Notes: generated from the sequence alone by a model not told the origin. A stretch of DNA of 64,000 nucleotides from Odontocerum albicorne (GCA_949825065.1 OX463859.1:31079847-31143846); one strand, 5' to 3'; shown: positions 22,234 to 34,078, numbered from the stretch's first letter. A program made the numbers and translations.

Positions 22234-22466
22234 AGTAGTAAGATATTAATGAAAATTTTAAATCATTGTTTGTTCAGTTGGTAAAACATGTAACTAGCCA
22301 ATAAATTATTTAATTGTATGGTATCATCAATAGATGTCATTGGTAGTCCAAATCCTGACATAATCTGGGAATATTCGGGAAATAATCACTGCGTCCCAAC
22401 CGCGGGGCCATACGCTATCTGACTCGGTATTTCATGGCCCCACGGTTGGGGCGGTACTTACGGAGA
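22234..22466. repeat. Dispersed repeat with strong hairpin, copy 2
   Basis: Nearly identical to 2012-2246, including CCAACCGCGGGGCCAT paired with ATGGCCCCACGGTTGG. The hairpin survives in both copies despite scattered base changes. Confidence 0.8.
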
Positions 22467-22915
22467 GGTTAACAGGCTTTTACTATATTTTCTATGATAT
22501 GTAAGCAAATTATTATTTGATTCAGCTTTTTCCTTAAATATCTAAATCTGAAATATACATTATTATAATAATAAAGCCAAATCTGTGAATATAGATCACA
22601 ATAAATATTATTTTGAGGAGGTAGGAATTGTGCTAAAATGTGAGGTAGGAATTGTGCTAAAACATTGATATATTTTATAATGTAAATGTATTAATTGTTC
22701 TGTTGAACATTGACGGGGCGCAGAACTGTTGATGGAACAATCCAGAAGCTAACATGGTAGTGTCCTGGGAATTTTTGGGAAGATATTTTGGAATCAAATG
22801 GAAAAGTAGCAATATTCAACATGTGGGGCGGTATCCCCACAAATAAACTACAATATTATTTTTCCCAAAATATTTCTAATCTGTACTGCATACATAAACC
22901 TTTCAATTCGAGTTG
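22467..22915. other. AT-rich intergenic DNA with a short duplication
   Basis: GAGGTAGGAATTGTGCTAAA occurs twice in tandem near 22617-22662. No gene recognised. Confidence 0.5.
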
Positions 22916-22919
22916 TTAA

Positions 22920-23613
22920 GGGGGTATTCCACTCTAGAAATTTAAAAAAATCTTTTTTTTTTGCATATTCTTCAAGTTGAGACCTTTAAGAATATGTTCT
23001 CAAAAGGAAATGTTAAAATTCTCAATATTTACTAAGTTATAGCTATAAATGAGGCAGGAATTACGCCGCACCGGAATGACTCAGATAATAATCTCAAAAC
23101 TTTAAACGCGTTTTTTTTCAACCTGGTCGACATAAAATCTCAAGTTCTATCCAACCTATTGCCTTCAAATTTGGTATGAAACTTTGATAAATGTTTTTAT
23201 ACCGCTCCTACCTTGGAAAATTCAAAACAATGTTTTTTTATATTTTTTTTAAATTAAAAAATTTGAAAAAAAGGGTAAAATTTTTTAATTTATTTTTCAG
23301 ACAGCTGCTATTTTATGATTTTTTTTTTTCTTTGGTACCAACTATAACGACATTATTTTTTATCAAGACACTGTGAATGATTTTTATTTCAGATTTAAGA
23401 AAAGGCTCCAATCATGTCGACCAGCTCACCCTGTTTTTTTTTTTACAAGATATCAGCTGATAACATCTTGAATTTTCAATTTTTTTTTTGTACATTCTCA
23501 AATCATCAATAAACAAACTGTTAAAAAACGTATACGAAAAACATTTTTCGTTTTTTTTTTTATTTAGTCTGAAAAAACCCCCGAAATTCACGTTTCTAGA
23601 TATAAATACCCCC
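22920..23613. mobile_element. TTAA-bounded element with GGGGGTATT ends, 694 bp
   Basis: TTAA (22916-22919, 23614-23617) flanks GGGGGTATTCCACTCTAGAA on the left and TTCTAGATATAAATACCCCC on the right. The interior is AT-rich with poly-T tracts and has no coding sequence. Confidence 0.7.
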
Positions 23614-23617
23614 TTAA

Positions 23618-24147
23618 GTCTCAAGATAAAAAAATCAAGTGGATAGAGAAAACATTTTTTCGTATATTTCCTCACTTTTTACCAATTTTTTTTTTATTTC
23701 CTCATAGTTTATGAAATAGACCTGACAACATAATAAACACAGAAATAAATAAACGAACAATCAAAACCACACATATTTCTATATTGTGTTCAAACAACAA
23801 ACAGGTGTATTCAGCATTAAATAAGAACACATGTTTAAGCTACTGACAGTAAAATTATTCAGTTGCAGACTTTATTCCCTTTCACTGAATCAAAAACTAT
23901 AAGTAAGGCATTTTGTGTTTTTTTTGTACTAATTATTATTGCTTGTAAAAACTAACGAACTATATTTTTTAAATATTCAATTTGTGTATTATTCATTTAT
24001 TTTGTGGAATTATGACAGGATATGACACATCTGTTTTTGTTCATACTTAATTTATTCTCAAAATCCATAGAAATGTTCTCTAACATCATAAGTCTGTCAT
24101 CATTTTTTTTTTCAATACATTCTTTTCGCAAACTTTCTGAGATATCA
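23618..24147. other. AT-rich intergenic DNA
   Basis: No feature recognised. Confidence 0.4.
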
Positions 24148-24312
24148 TAGTATAAATAGGCCGAAACTCATACGATGGTTGTCGTCAAAAAAAGAATACG
24201 AGAATTGAATTTTGAATACGAGAGAGGAATACTTGGATTCTCTCCGAAAGTAATTCAAAATTTGAATCTCGGTGGGTCCGTGATACTGAACGAATTTTAA
24301 ATACCTAGCTAA
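24148..24312. repeat. Dispersed repeat family C, truncated copy
   Basis: AGTATAAATAGGCCGAAACT to ATACCTAGCTAAC matches the first half of 12404-12710; it then joins directly to a family B tail. Confidence 0.75.
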
Positions 24313-24388
24313 CGTTTTATTTTTGCTAAAAAATTCACAGCCCTCCGGGATCCGCCATAATAATACCTTCCGGCACTTAAAGGGTTAA
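24313..24388. mobile_element. Dispersed repeat family B, tail only
   Basis: TTTATTTTTGCTAAAAAATT, CACAGCCCTCCGGGATCCGC and CGGCACTTAAAGGGTTAA match the right end of the copies at 7663 and 17070. Confidence 0.7.
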
Positions 24389-24796
24389 GTGTGTTGTAGT
24401 TCTTGTTAGATATATGAAGCAGAAACTATATTATGGAAAAAATCTTACATTTTCGTATTTTTACAAAATTATCAAAGTTTTATATTTGCCTAAAACTGAC
24501 AAATCAACCTGTCATAATTCCACATAAGTATATAGAGCTTTAAATAGATTTTATTAATCATTTTTAATATTGTATACAGTTATTCATATTTGCTACCTAA
24601 TTATTTTGAGTTATAATTTTTTAAAAGTAATTTTATACTTTATTATGTTAAAAGATATGTATAAAGCTAAATAATTAATTATAAACTATGAGAGAATTAT
24701 CAACTTTCTGCATTTTAATATGTATAATGTATAATTTAAAAAAAAACTACATCTGGGATGATTCTGGTCAAAATTCTCCCTTACTGAGAACCCGTC
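24389..24796. other. AT-rich intergenic DNA
   Basis: No feature recognised. Confidence 0.4.
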
Positions 24797-24800
24797 TTAA

Positions 24801-25546
24801 CACGTTCCGCGCCGCGTAGGTCACCGGTGACCTACCGTGTTTTTGACCAGGGCGCCACATAGGTCACCGGTGACCTACGTGTTTTTTTTTTATAAACAGT
24901 CCCAGTGCGCCAGCGGTCACATTTACTACGAATTTTAACATTGAATGTGACCTATACGGCGCCCCTGAATATAATGCACATAAAAACTTCCAAAATTTTG
25001 TTTGAAAATGCAATTATTTTTAATAAACCTCCAGGTGTACACGAGCAAGCTATTACGGTTTATTTTTTTCAAGGATAAACTAGCCTCCACAATTAGGCTA
25101 TGGGGTATAGAAGAGATTCCAGGGATAACATAATGAATGGGACCATCCATTTGTCACATTCTGGAAATTTATGAGGGTGCATTGTCTATGCAACATTGTG
25201 ACCCTTTTTTTTTTGGAGCTATTGTCTCAGTAATCATAAGAGATTATTATGTTATGGCGTAACACTATAGCATATTACATAAATAAATAAAAAATATAAT
25301 AAGTAATAAATTAGGCATGCTACAATTTGTTTGGACTACAAAAGTGTATGTTGTATATACATGTATTACCGTACGACGCCGCGTAGGTCACCGGTGACCT
25401 ACGCTCACAATATCACCTAAAATCAGTTTATTTTTAAAAATAAATCATTATTTATGAAGCCTATATATGTACACATAATATAAACTATAATTTGTTTAGT
25501 GGCGCAGGTACTCATTTTCTCAAAATGTACTGCGGCACGGAACGTG
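24801..25546. mobile_element. TTAA-bounded (piggyBac-like) element with GGTCACC palindromes, 746 bp
   Basis: TTAA (24797-24800, 25547-25550) flanks CACGTTCCGCGCCGCG and TGCGGCACGGAACGTG. Three copies of a TAGGTCACCGGTGACCTA palindrome lie inside: 24816-24835, 24859-24878 (one base altered) and 25381-25404. Two sit near the left end and one about 150 bp from the right end, suggesting subterminal protein-binding sites. No convincing transposase remains. Confidence 0.88.
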
Positions 25547-25550
25547 TTAA

Positions 25551-26250
25551 CAGGATGGTCACATAAAATGAGATGAGACCTTTTGAAGACCACAATATTA
25601 CTATTTCTAGTCCTTGTAGCGTGCCACCTTTTTTTATGTTTGCATAAATTGTTTTTCTTTGTTTAGCCATTGATAAACTAATTTTCGTTTAGTTTAATAT
25701 AAAAAAAAATTAAATTAAATGTTGATATAACGAAATCAATAATCTAGATATGACTTGTAGTGACAATATCACTAGATATGACTTGTAGTGACATTTAGTG
25801 ATATTCAAATTCGGAATAAAAAAGGTAGATTCACTATGAATACTTTTATCAGAAAGATATTTTACTGATATTAACTTGAAAATACTGAAATGATTATATT
25901 TTAGTATAAAGATTTGCTAATATATAATTAGATTTTCACATTAAAATATTCTATTGTTATAATAAAATTGAAAGAAATTTTTTCTTGACATATTTTTATA
26001 AGTTAAAGAATGTAAAAAACGTTTGCAGTAAAACTAATGTGTTTTAAATTTATAGGATCAATAAATTCATTTATATTTTGAAGCTGTATATTAACAATAA
26101 AACTAAAATCAATAATTTAGCATACAGCAGACATTAATCAAAGAACGACTGTATTAAATTTAAAAAACGATACATAAATAAAAAAAAAGAGTCATTAAGT
26201 TGTAAAAATTGATTGCTCCATTTTTCAACTTTTTTTTGAGAAAAATGTAA
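25551..26250. other. AT-rich intergenic DNA
   Basis: CTAGATATGACTTGTAGTGA is repeated near 25745 and 25772. No gene recognised. Confidence 0.4.
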
Positions 26251-26365
26251 AGAAATTAATTTTATACCACATTTCAAAGCTCTTTTGAATGAGTTGTATT
26301 TTTTTAAACTAGTTTTATGTAATAATAATCTGATAAAATAATAATAATAATCTAAGCAAATAATC

Positions 26366-27028
26366 TGATAAATAAATTTTATGCCATATTTCAAAGCAAT
26401 TAATATGAGAAATTAATTTTATGCCATATTTCAAATCAATTAATATGACAAATAAATTTTATGCCATATTTCAAAGCAATTAATATGACAAATAAATTTT
26501 ATGCCATATTTCAAAGCAATTAATATGACAAATTAATTTTATGCCATATTTCAAAGCAATTAATATGACAAATAAATTTTATGCCATATTTCAAAGCAAT
26601 TAATTTATTTTATGCCATATTTCAAAGCAATTAATATGATAAATAAATTTTAAGCCATATTTCAATGCAATTAATATGAGAAATTAATTTTATGCCATAT
26701 TTCAAATCAATTAATATGACAAATTAATTTTATGCCATATTTCAAAGTAATTAATATGACAAATTAATTTTATGCCATATTTCAAATCAATTAATATGAC
26801 AAATAAATTTTATGCCATATTTCAAAGCAATTAATATGACAAATTAATTTTAAGCCATATTTCAAAGCAATTAATATGACAAATAAATTTTATGCCATAT
26901 TTCAAAGCAATTAATATGACAAATAAATTTTATGCCATATTTCAAAGCAATTAATATGACAAATTAATTCTATGCCATATTTCAAAGCAATTAATATGAT
27001 AAATTAATTTTATGCCATATTTCAAAGC
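26366..27028. repeat. Tandem array, 40-bp unit, about 16 copies
   Basis: The unit TTTTATGCCATATTTCAAAG plus CAATTAATATGACAAATAAA repeats with small variants (AAATAAATT versus AAATTAATT; CAAAG versus CAAAT). One copy is shortened near 26600. Related single copies with ATACCACATTTCAAAGCTC lie at about 26260, suggesting the array grew from this local sequence. Confidence 0.95.
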
Positions 27029-27379
27029 TCGTTTGAATTGAGTTGTATGAAACTGCTATAAATTATTTTGAAGAATCACAGGAGTTGACAAAATAGGTAT
27101 TCCGAGCTTTACGCGATTAATTTGTTGAATGAAAAATCACATAACTAGAAAAATGGATACAGTGAATTGATTTTAATCTCCGTGAGATTGGTTCCAAATA
27201 AAACAAAAACGCAACCCGAAAAATGGTGGAAATACCATTATTATTTTTGTTCTCAATTGAAATAATTACAAAGCTTTTTTTTTTCCTTTCAATAAGGGAA
27301 ATTCAAACGAGCTTTTGATTCTCTTTTTTTTTTTATTCAATTTAAATTACATTATAGCGAAATAGCGTAAAGTGGGATA
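27029..27379. other. AT-rich intergenic DNA
   Basis: No feature recognised. Confidence 0.4.
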
Positions 27380-27760
27380 CCTGTGTAGCGTACCTACGTC
27401 CCTAAATAAATAAATAATTGTCAAACATAATTTGTTGTCAAAATAAATTGTAAACATACAGGGTCAACGACCGATGAATCAACCTCTGAACAATCTACAA
27501 TTGTCACATACTAGAAACGTCAACAATGTGTACTCACAAATAGTATTTACGCTTTGTCTCGCCGTCTCGGCAAATAAATATCCTACCCGTTATACTAGGG
27601 CACGCGCAGGAGTGAGACAAAGTATATATCGTGGGCGCATTCACTCACAACTATAAAATACCTACTTGTAGACAAATAAAGATTATTATTAACTCGACCG
27701 TTCATTGACTATTCACTTTCACTTTTATCCGCATCCCTGAGTTTTGTATTTATTTTAAAT
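27380..27760 (+). repeat. Possible solo LTR
   Basis: The block begins TGTGTAGCGTACCTACGTCC, contains CTATAAAATACC (about 27650) and AATAAAGATTATTATT (about 27676), as in the promoter and poly(A) region of an LTR. Neither ends nor target duplication can be fixed. Confidence 0.35.
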
Positions 27761-28599
27761 ACAAGACATATCAAAATCATCACGACGTATCAAGATAAGC
27801 ATCTCACTACACCTGCATTTGTTTGCTTCTAGGGTTGAACATAAAAATCGAATGAATATTTGAACCCACAATCAAAACACACCAATAACATTTTTTTTTT
27901 AGAAATATCAATATTTGGAACTAAACAACTCAAATTTTATATATAAAATTTCTTAAAAAATATTTATAAGTAGAATTAATATTTTAATTATATTTTTTTT
28001 AGTGAGAGGATCTAAAAGTTTTATTCAAAATTATGACTGATTATAATTTTTAAATTTATTTTCTAGGTATAAATATGTTTTTAAAAAGGACTGTTAAATG
28101 TTTTCCATAATGCTAGTTGATCAATATATTAATAAATTGGAACTTTTATTATTGTCAGTGAGAATTTTTAAAGGAGAAATAAGTGACTTTATAAAAATAC
28201 TGTGATCAATATATTAAAACTAGTAAAATCGAAAATTTCCTGTGATTTATTCTCTATATTTATGTGAACTTGGGAAAAGAATTAATGTTTATGTTGCGAA
28301 ATCTTGTTTTTTATTGATTAAGAAAATAAAAGGTTAAAATGTCAGTTAAAAAATGTAATTTGAATATTATAATAAATTTTTTGCTCGAATTAGAAAATCT
28401 CATAAATCAGTATTCAAAATGTAAAATATCTTTTAGAGAATTACACAAAAATTTAAATAATCTCTAATGCTATGTATTGGTAATACTACCGCACATAGAA
28501 AGGTAACAATAAGCTTGTCGGCGAACTAAACCACACTGGATTGAATTTATTTATTTTATCTGTACCATCAGGAATAAAATTGAAAAACCCCGTGTGGAA
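27761..28599. other. AT-rich intergenic DNA
   Basis: No feature recognised. Confidence 0.4.
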
Positions 28600-28805
28600 A
28601 TCAAGCTATCTGATGTCTAGTTGTTTAAAAGCTTTCACACGGGATTTTCTGCCATGTGGCAATCTCTTACAACCAATCATAAAGATATGAAAGAGGTGTT
28701 AAGTGAAAACCAGTTAGTGCTTTTAAAAAAAAATCAGAGATCAATGGAAATCGAACCCGAAACCCCCTCATGTCGGAAGACGGGCGTCTTACCAGCTTTA
28801 AGCGA
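28600..28805 (-). mobile_element. tRNA-derived SINE, minus strand
   Basis: Read on the minus strand, GCTGGTAAGACGCCCGTCTT and GGGTTCGATTTCC are the A/B-box head; the body has the TTGTAAGAGATTGCCACATG segment seen in the 1308 copy. Confidence 0.7.
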
Positions 28806-29834
28806 TTTTTTAATTTTGTGTAATTCTTTAAATCATGAAAAAATATTGAATTATTCAATGAAGGAATATTTAAGAAAAAAATTAATGGATTTTTTGATGC
28901 AATGAAATAAATGTACATATATGTGCATTTTGAGATATATTTTGATGTATTTATAATTATGTATATAATATATCCTTTAAATATTTTTTTTATATATTAA
29001 AGTTAGATATTAAAGATAATTCATAAGTTTTATATAACATTTCCATGTATAAGATATAATTTAGAAGGAAGCTTATTTTTACAGGCAGTGGATGTGGTAA
29101 AATCTCTTATATATAATATCTAGGATTTATTTTTATTTGTGATTTAATGTGTTGGAGATTTGGGATTATGAAAATGATCTTAAAATTAAATAGAAGTTCA
29201 ATGATCATAAAATTAAATAGAAGTTCAATTATCATAAAATTAAATAGAAGTTCAATTATCATAAAATCAAATACAAGTTCAATTATTTAATCACTGAACC
29301 CTTGTTAAAAAAATTAAGAACCCTGATAATTTTTATTGATTATAAAAAAAAACAACAAATCTAAAATAATTTATTGAAAATTCTAAAAAAAAAAGAAAAA
29401 GAAGATCAATAATGGAAAAGTACATACAGCAATACGCCGATTATCCGTGGTAATTGGGGGACACTCCGGATAATTGAAAAACACGGTTAATCCAAATAGT
29501 TTTTTTTGAGATTTTAAGAGTTGAAATACTAGATATATTTTGGTACACAAAATGAGTCAACGAATAAGCTTCCTCAATGTTTGACAAATACAACCGCTAA
29601 ATGGTATCATACCATGGTAATTACATTGGTAAGCAGTACATCCACATATTTTCCTGCCGGTGTGGACGCGGGGAAGCACCGCCAGCTTATTAACATTAGT
29701 CAATTGGTACAATGCAAACCACTACTATTTTCATATATTCAGGTGCCTTAAGATCTGAAGTGATATTGACACCAGTCTACTATCCGCTAGATCATTGGCA
29801 CTGACAATTTTTTGTATGTTTGGGCAGATATATA
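28806..29834. other. AT-rich intergenic DNA with a short tandem array
   Basis: Four copies of a 27-bp unit (ATAAAATTAAATAGAAGTTC plus AATTATC) lie at about 29181-29287. Nothing else is recognised. Confidence 0.6.
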
Positions 29835-30448
29835 CAGGCGGCCCTCGACTTTCGCACGTTCTACTTTCAAACAATTCGCTATTTCGCACATTTTAAAAAA
29901 ATAAATTTTTTAAAGATTTTTGTCGATAATGCAAAAATTGTTCGCTTCCATGCAGTCGCTCCCACTTTTTTGGAAGAACTATAATATAGTATATGGAACG
30001 CAATAAACAATATTGGAGACTCGTGGGCTGAAATAAAAGAGTCAACAATGAAAGGTTCCTGGAAACAATTATGCCCACAAATGATGAGTGGTTTTATGAA
30101 TTCTGAAGAAACTCCTGAAACTATCACAGATGAAATAGTTAGCCTAATGAATGAACTAAACTTGGACGTCAACAATGAAGATGTTAATGAGTTGATTGAA
30201 TCTCACTCAGTACCTCTGTCAAATGAATACTTAATTGAGCAACAAGAGTTAAATGAAATACACAATGAAAGTGAGGAAGAAGAAGCTGATAAAATCGTCA
30301 AGACTTTAATATATTATTGATAAATAAATATTATAAATATTTTAAAACACAATTTTTGATGTTTTTTTTACATCCCTCTACTTTCGAACATTCAATATTC
30401 GCCCACATTTTCAGAAACAAATTATGTGTGAAAGTCGAGGGCCACCTG
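29835..30448 (+). mobile_element. Tigger-like element, deleted copy 2, 614 bp
   Basis: Ends CAGGCGGCCCTCGACTTTCG and GAAAGTCGAGGGCCACCTG are inverted, flanked by TA (29833-29834, 30449-30450). Same structure as 21146-21766 on the other strand, so both derive from one internally deleted master. Confidence 0.92.
30006..30320 (+). pseudogene. Tigger-like transposase C-terminal remnant
   Basis: The frame is open from NNIGDSWAEIKESTMKGSWK, a signature just after the DDE core of Tigger/jerky transposases, through EETPETITDEIVSLMNEL to an acidic tail ending KIVKTLIYY. It has the same tail as the copy at 21285-21557. Confidence 0.85.
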
Positions 30449-30685
30449 TAGTTTTAGTAAGATGTCACGGTATGTCACAGCACAAGCCACAATTGATATT
30501 TTGAAGAGAATGTTTCTTCTTTTAACCCCATTCCCCCCCCTTAGTACCATAAACAAAAAGCATTGACGATTTTACTCTATTTTATCGTGAACAACACACA
30601 TGGCGTAATAACTCACCTGATGATGACACAGTGAGTGTTCAAATTCATTATTATTTGCAAGAAATAAAGGGAAATAAAATCAACA

Positions 30686-30736
30686 TTCGTACGCATTTTT
30701 AGGAACCAATTATGTGCGAAATTCGAAGGCCGCCTG
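30686..30736. mobile_element. Isolated Tigger-like terminus
   Basis: GGAACCAATTATGTGCGAAA and CGAAGGCCGCCTG, followed by TATA, match one end of the elements at 21146 and 29835. Its other end is not found nearby. Confidence 0.75.
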
Positions 30737-31046
30737 TATATATATTATAACGATCAAATAATATTGCAGGATGATGAATCCAATAAGACTTGTTTCGAAA
30801 TGTTTTAAAGCATTTTTAAGAGCGCCCTGTTTTGCTTTTTATTTTAATTTAGTTTATATATTATATACAGGCAAAATTAATTAACATAGTAAGCTCGTAA
30901 TTAAATATACACAATATAAAATACGTACGTAAGAAATAACTTTTCTGTCGAAACAACTAACCCTCATTACTAAGAAAGCTAAATATAATTTGTTTAAAAG
31001 CACTTTCCGAAATGTAAAAGTTGACAATATCCAAAGCCTCATTTAA

Positions 31047-31258
31047 CACATCCCTTACTGTGGTAAAAAATCCCGCCAGCCCCATCTTTGGACTCTAAGT
31101 GTACAGTAAAAAATGTATGTTTTAAATGAAAATTATGCAAAATCTGCTAGGTTATTTTTTGTAATTAGCTATAAAAATCATTTTATTATGTATTAAAACG
31201 TCGAATAATATAAAATATAAGTCCTGGTCACTCGCGTCCTATCACCGTACGGCAAGTG
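31047..31258. mobile_element. TTAA-bounded MITE (piggyBac-like), 212 bp
   Basis: TTAA (31043-31046, 31259-31262) flanks CACATCCCTTACTGTGGT and ACCGTACGGCAAGTG, imperfect inverted ends. No coding sequence. Confidence 0.6.
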
Positions 31259-31262
31259 TTAA

Positions 31263-31867
31263 AATCCAGCAAAACAAAGGTAGGCAATTGGTAAGCATGT
31301 TTTACCTTTTGCAAGTCCTTAATAGTTTTCAGAAACATAAAACGATATCTTTTCCAACATAGTTCGATGTCCCCAAAGACATGAGATTATCAAATCCCTC
31401 CTCACCCTTAGAAGGTAGTATCGCAACATGCCTAGAAGAAACTTTGTAGAATAGAGCCACGGGTAGTAACCGCACTCCCACAAGTAGAGAAACTTAGATA
31501 TTTTATTTTATCTTTCTCCCCGATTTGGAAGTAACAAGTTTCCCATGGGCTTGGCTGTCACTGCTTTGAGTTATCGGCAAAAATAAGTTCGAGTTAAAAA
31601 ATTATTTAATTTGAATTGTTCAATTCATGACTTAAATTTTTAAGATCATCTTCATAATTTAAATTTAATTTTCTGTATTAATTCTTGTTAGTATGACTTA
31701 TTTCTTTGTATTATATTGTTTCCACTTACTTCTGACAATTAATTTTTTAAGTTATTTTTCTATGTCAAAAAATGTTCACAAACCTTGTTTTGTGTAAAAA
31801 AAAAAAAAGGTTTGGGAACAAGTAACAAAAGAGCATATTATAATGAGATAAACGTATTGTATTACAC
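31263..31867. other. Intergenic DNA
   Basis: No feature recognised. Confidence 0.35.
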
Positions 31868-32672
31868 TTTCGCTGTATACAGCACAACCTGACGGACTTA
31901 TTGCCATGTGACGATATCTTCCAACTAACCAGAAAGACGTTAACCCTTCCTTCCCTGTGATGTGTAACTAGTACACATTGCTTCTAAACACCTTTAATAT
32001 CTCTATAAATATAATAAATACTGGGTTCAGATTTTAAGTATTCCTCAGTAATACATTTACGCGTTGAATGAAAAAATTAATATTAATAATAATTAGCACT
32101 TATCGACCACATCAGAGATATTTTGTGAAAATCGGGAATAAATTCACCAATACAATCAAACGTGTGCCAGTGTGTGACGTAGGTATATTCATTCTATAAA
32201 ACCGCTATGGATGAGGAAGCGACGCTATTCACATCTCACTCTCACTCTACTTCGGTATATGGGAACGTAAGAAATAGAATCTCAGTTCGGTCGCTTCTCT
32301 CACTTCAGTAGCTCTCGGGCATCCATTTGAGGTGGTCTCTTCACCCGTTTGATGAAGGTCGGCCGATGTTTTTTTCATGTTTTCAGTAATTAAATTTCAA
32401 TTATTATCACTTTTGACTTCAAATTTAATTAATTTAAGCGATTGGCTATGAATATTCTTATTTTTCCGATTTTAAATAGCTCATTTTTACATGTGTATTG
32501 AATACACAGCACCGGAACGCGCGGATTTTTTTAGCACAAGAAGGGAAAGGTTAAAGAGACCTTAAGTAAAAACCAGATTGGTATCATTTTTTAAATATCT
32601 GGTTTTTAGTGGGAATCCAACTCGCAAACTCTAAATTGGGAGATAAGTGTTTTAAGAACTAGGCCACAGAAT
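31868..32672 (-). mobile_element. SINE split by a TTAA element
   Basis: The SINE body (31868-31943: TATACAGCACAACCTGACGG, TGCCATGTGACGATATCTTC) resumes at 32555 with CCTTAAGTAAAAACCAGATT and a decayed tRNA-like head (about 32600-32665). The 607-bp element between is bounded by TTAA. Confidence 0.75.
31944..32550. mobile_element. TTAA element family D (piggyBac-like), 607 bp
   Basis: TTAA (31940-31943, 32551-32554) flanks CCCTTCCTTCCCTGTG and GAAGGGAAAGG. The inside matches, in opposite orientation, the element at 48180-48795 (for example ATATCTCTATAAATATAATA). No transposase frame. Confidence 0.88.
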
Positions 32673-32690
32673 TCATCTGTGGATGAATAT

Positions 32691-32750
32691 GGACAAAGAC
32701 AAATTTGTGAATGTAGATAGGAAGGAAATGAAAATTTGTCTTTGTCTATC
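32691..32750. repeat. Inverted repeat / hairpin
   Basis: GACAAAGACAAATTT and AAATTTGTCTTTGTC pair perfectly around a loop of about 30 bases. Confidence 0.8.
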
Positions 32751-32966
32751 CCAAAAAGGCCATAGTACACGTGTAATTTATTGTGAATTTATCTGGATAG
32801 AAAATGGTTCCAGAATGAAAATCTCACCTGCAAAATCGTTTAATTTTTTCATTGTTTTTGGATCACTAGACGCAGTATTTGCTATCATACTAAAAATATC
32901 AATCCCAAAGCAGCTGTATAAAAAAAATATATTGGTTAAAAGTGGAAAACTAATTTCATCAAAATA

Positions 32967-33546
32967 TTAGGTGTTAACATAAGTTGTGTCCGTTTTTTTC
33001 AAATTTAAAAATGAGCACTAAAAGTAAAACAAAATGGTAAAGGTTATATGTCATTCTAAAGAAAATTTTCTGCTCTACAAGATATTGTATTTGCTTTTAC
33101 GTTACATATATTATTTTATTTGATTACAAGCCTTCAAAATGGAATGTCAAGTAGACGAAAGTGAGCATTTTCGACACCTCCTTCTGTTCGCATTCAATCG
33201 AGGGAATACAGCTGCCAAAGCTGCTCGCGATATTTGCGAAGTGTACGGTGAAGATGCTATGAATGAAAGGATAGCTCGTCGATGGTTTTTGCGTTTCAAA
33301 GACGGTAATTTCGACCTGAAAGACATGGAGCATTCCGGACGACCAGTGGACTTCGACGAAGACCGCTTAAACCATATTATTCACGAAGAACCCCTTTAAA
33401 CCACTAATGAAGTAATAAACTAAAAGAAACGTGTAAAATAATGAAGGAGAATACATTATTGACTAATTTGTTGTAATTTTTTTTTGTTGTGTCCTCTTGT
33501 TCTCTTCATTTGGAAAAAAACTGACACAACTTATGTTAACACCCAA
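32967..33546 (+). mobile_element. Deleted mariner, 580 bp
   Basis: Ends TTAGGTGTTAACATAAGTTG and CAACTTATGTTAACACCCAA are inverted, flanked by TA (32965-32966, 33547-33548). Only the N-terminal coding survives. Confidence 0.92.
33139..33399 (+). pseudogene. Mariner transposase N-terminal fragment
   Basis: The 86 codons encode the two helix-turn-helix region of a mariner: HFRHLLLFAFNRGNTAAKAA, ICEVYGEDAMNERIARRWF and FDLKDMEHSGRPVDFDEDRL. It stops at TAA before any catalytic residue; the rest of the gene has been deleted. Confidence 0.9.
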
Positions 33547-33822
33547 TACATTACAAGTCATACTAACAAAGTGTAATGTGTTATCAAATATATTTTTGAT
33601 CCATTTAACTTATCTACTTAAATATGATTTATAATGATTGTATCAAATCGAAGACATCTGCAAGAAGACATCAAGAATATTTGGAGCTACGATTTCAGAG
33701 TTACTTTAATTTATACAGTCTTCCCTTATTTTTATTTATTTTATATTTGATACAAAAGGTAAAATAAAAGCTCTAAACAACACAAAGCAGCATGGAGAGA
33801 TGCATGCTAGGTTGTAACAGAA
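33547..33822. other. AT-rich intergenic DNA
   Basis: No feature recognised. Confidence 0.35.
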
Positions 33823-34078
33823 GAGACTGCAAACGCAATGAGTGGATACACGACCAAACAGAAGAGACTGCAAACACAATGAGTGGATACACGCCCAAAC
33901 AGAAGAGACTGCAAACACACAATGAGTGGATACATGCCCAAACAGAAGAGACTGCAAACGCAATAATGAGTGGATACACGCCCAAACAGAAGAGACTGCA
34001 AACGCAATAATGAGTGGATACACACCCAAACAGAAGAGACTGCAAAAGCAATGAGTAGATACACGCCCAAACAAAAGT
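33823..34078. repeat. Tandem array, 41-44-bp unit, 6 copies
   Basis: GAGACTGCAAACGCAATGAG plus TGGATACACGCCCAAACAGAA repeats from 33823; spacing grows from 41 to 44 bp by small insertions (AATGAG, ACAATGAG, AATAATGAG). Frames across it on either strand are by-products. Confidence 0.93.

Noticed and set aside
24816..25404. Functional ecdysone response elements
   Set aside because: The half-sites are inverted with a four-base spacer rather than one, and they sit inside a mobile element; a binding role is only speculation.
26366..27028. CRISPR array
   Set aside because: Units are head to tail with no unique spacers; this is a eukaryotic minisatellite. The same applies to the other arrays.
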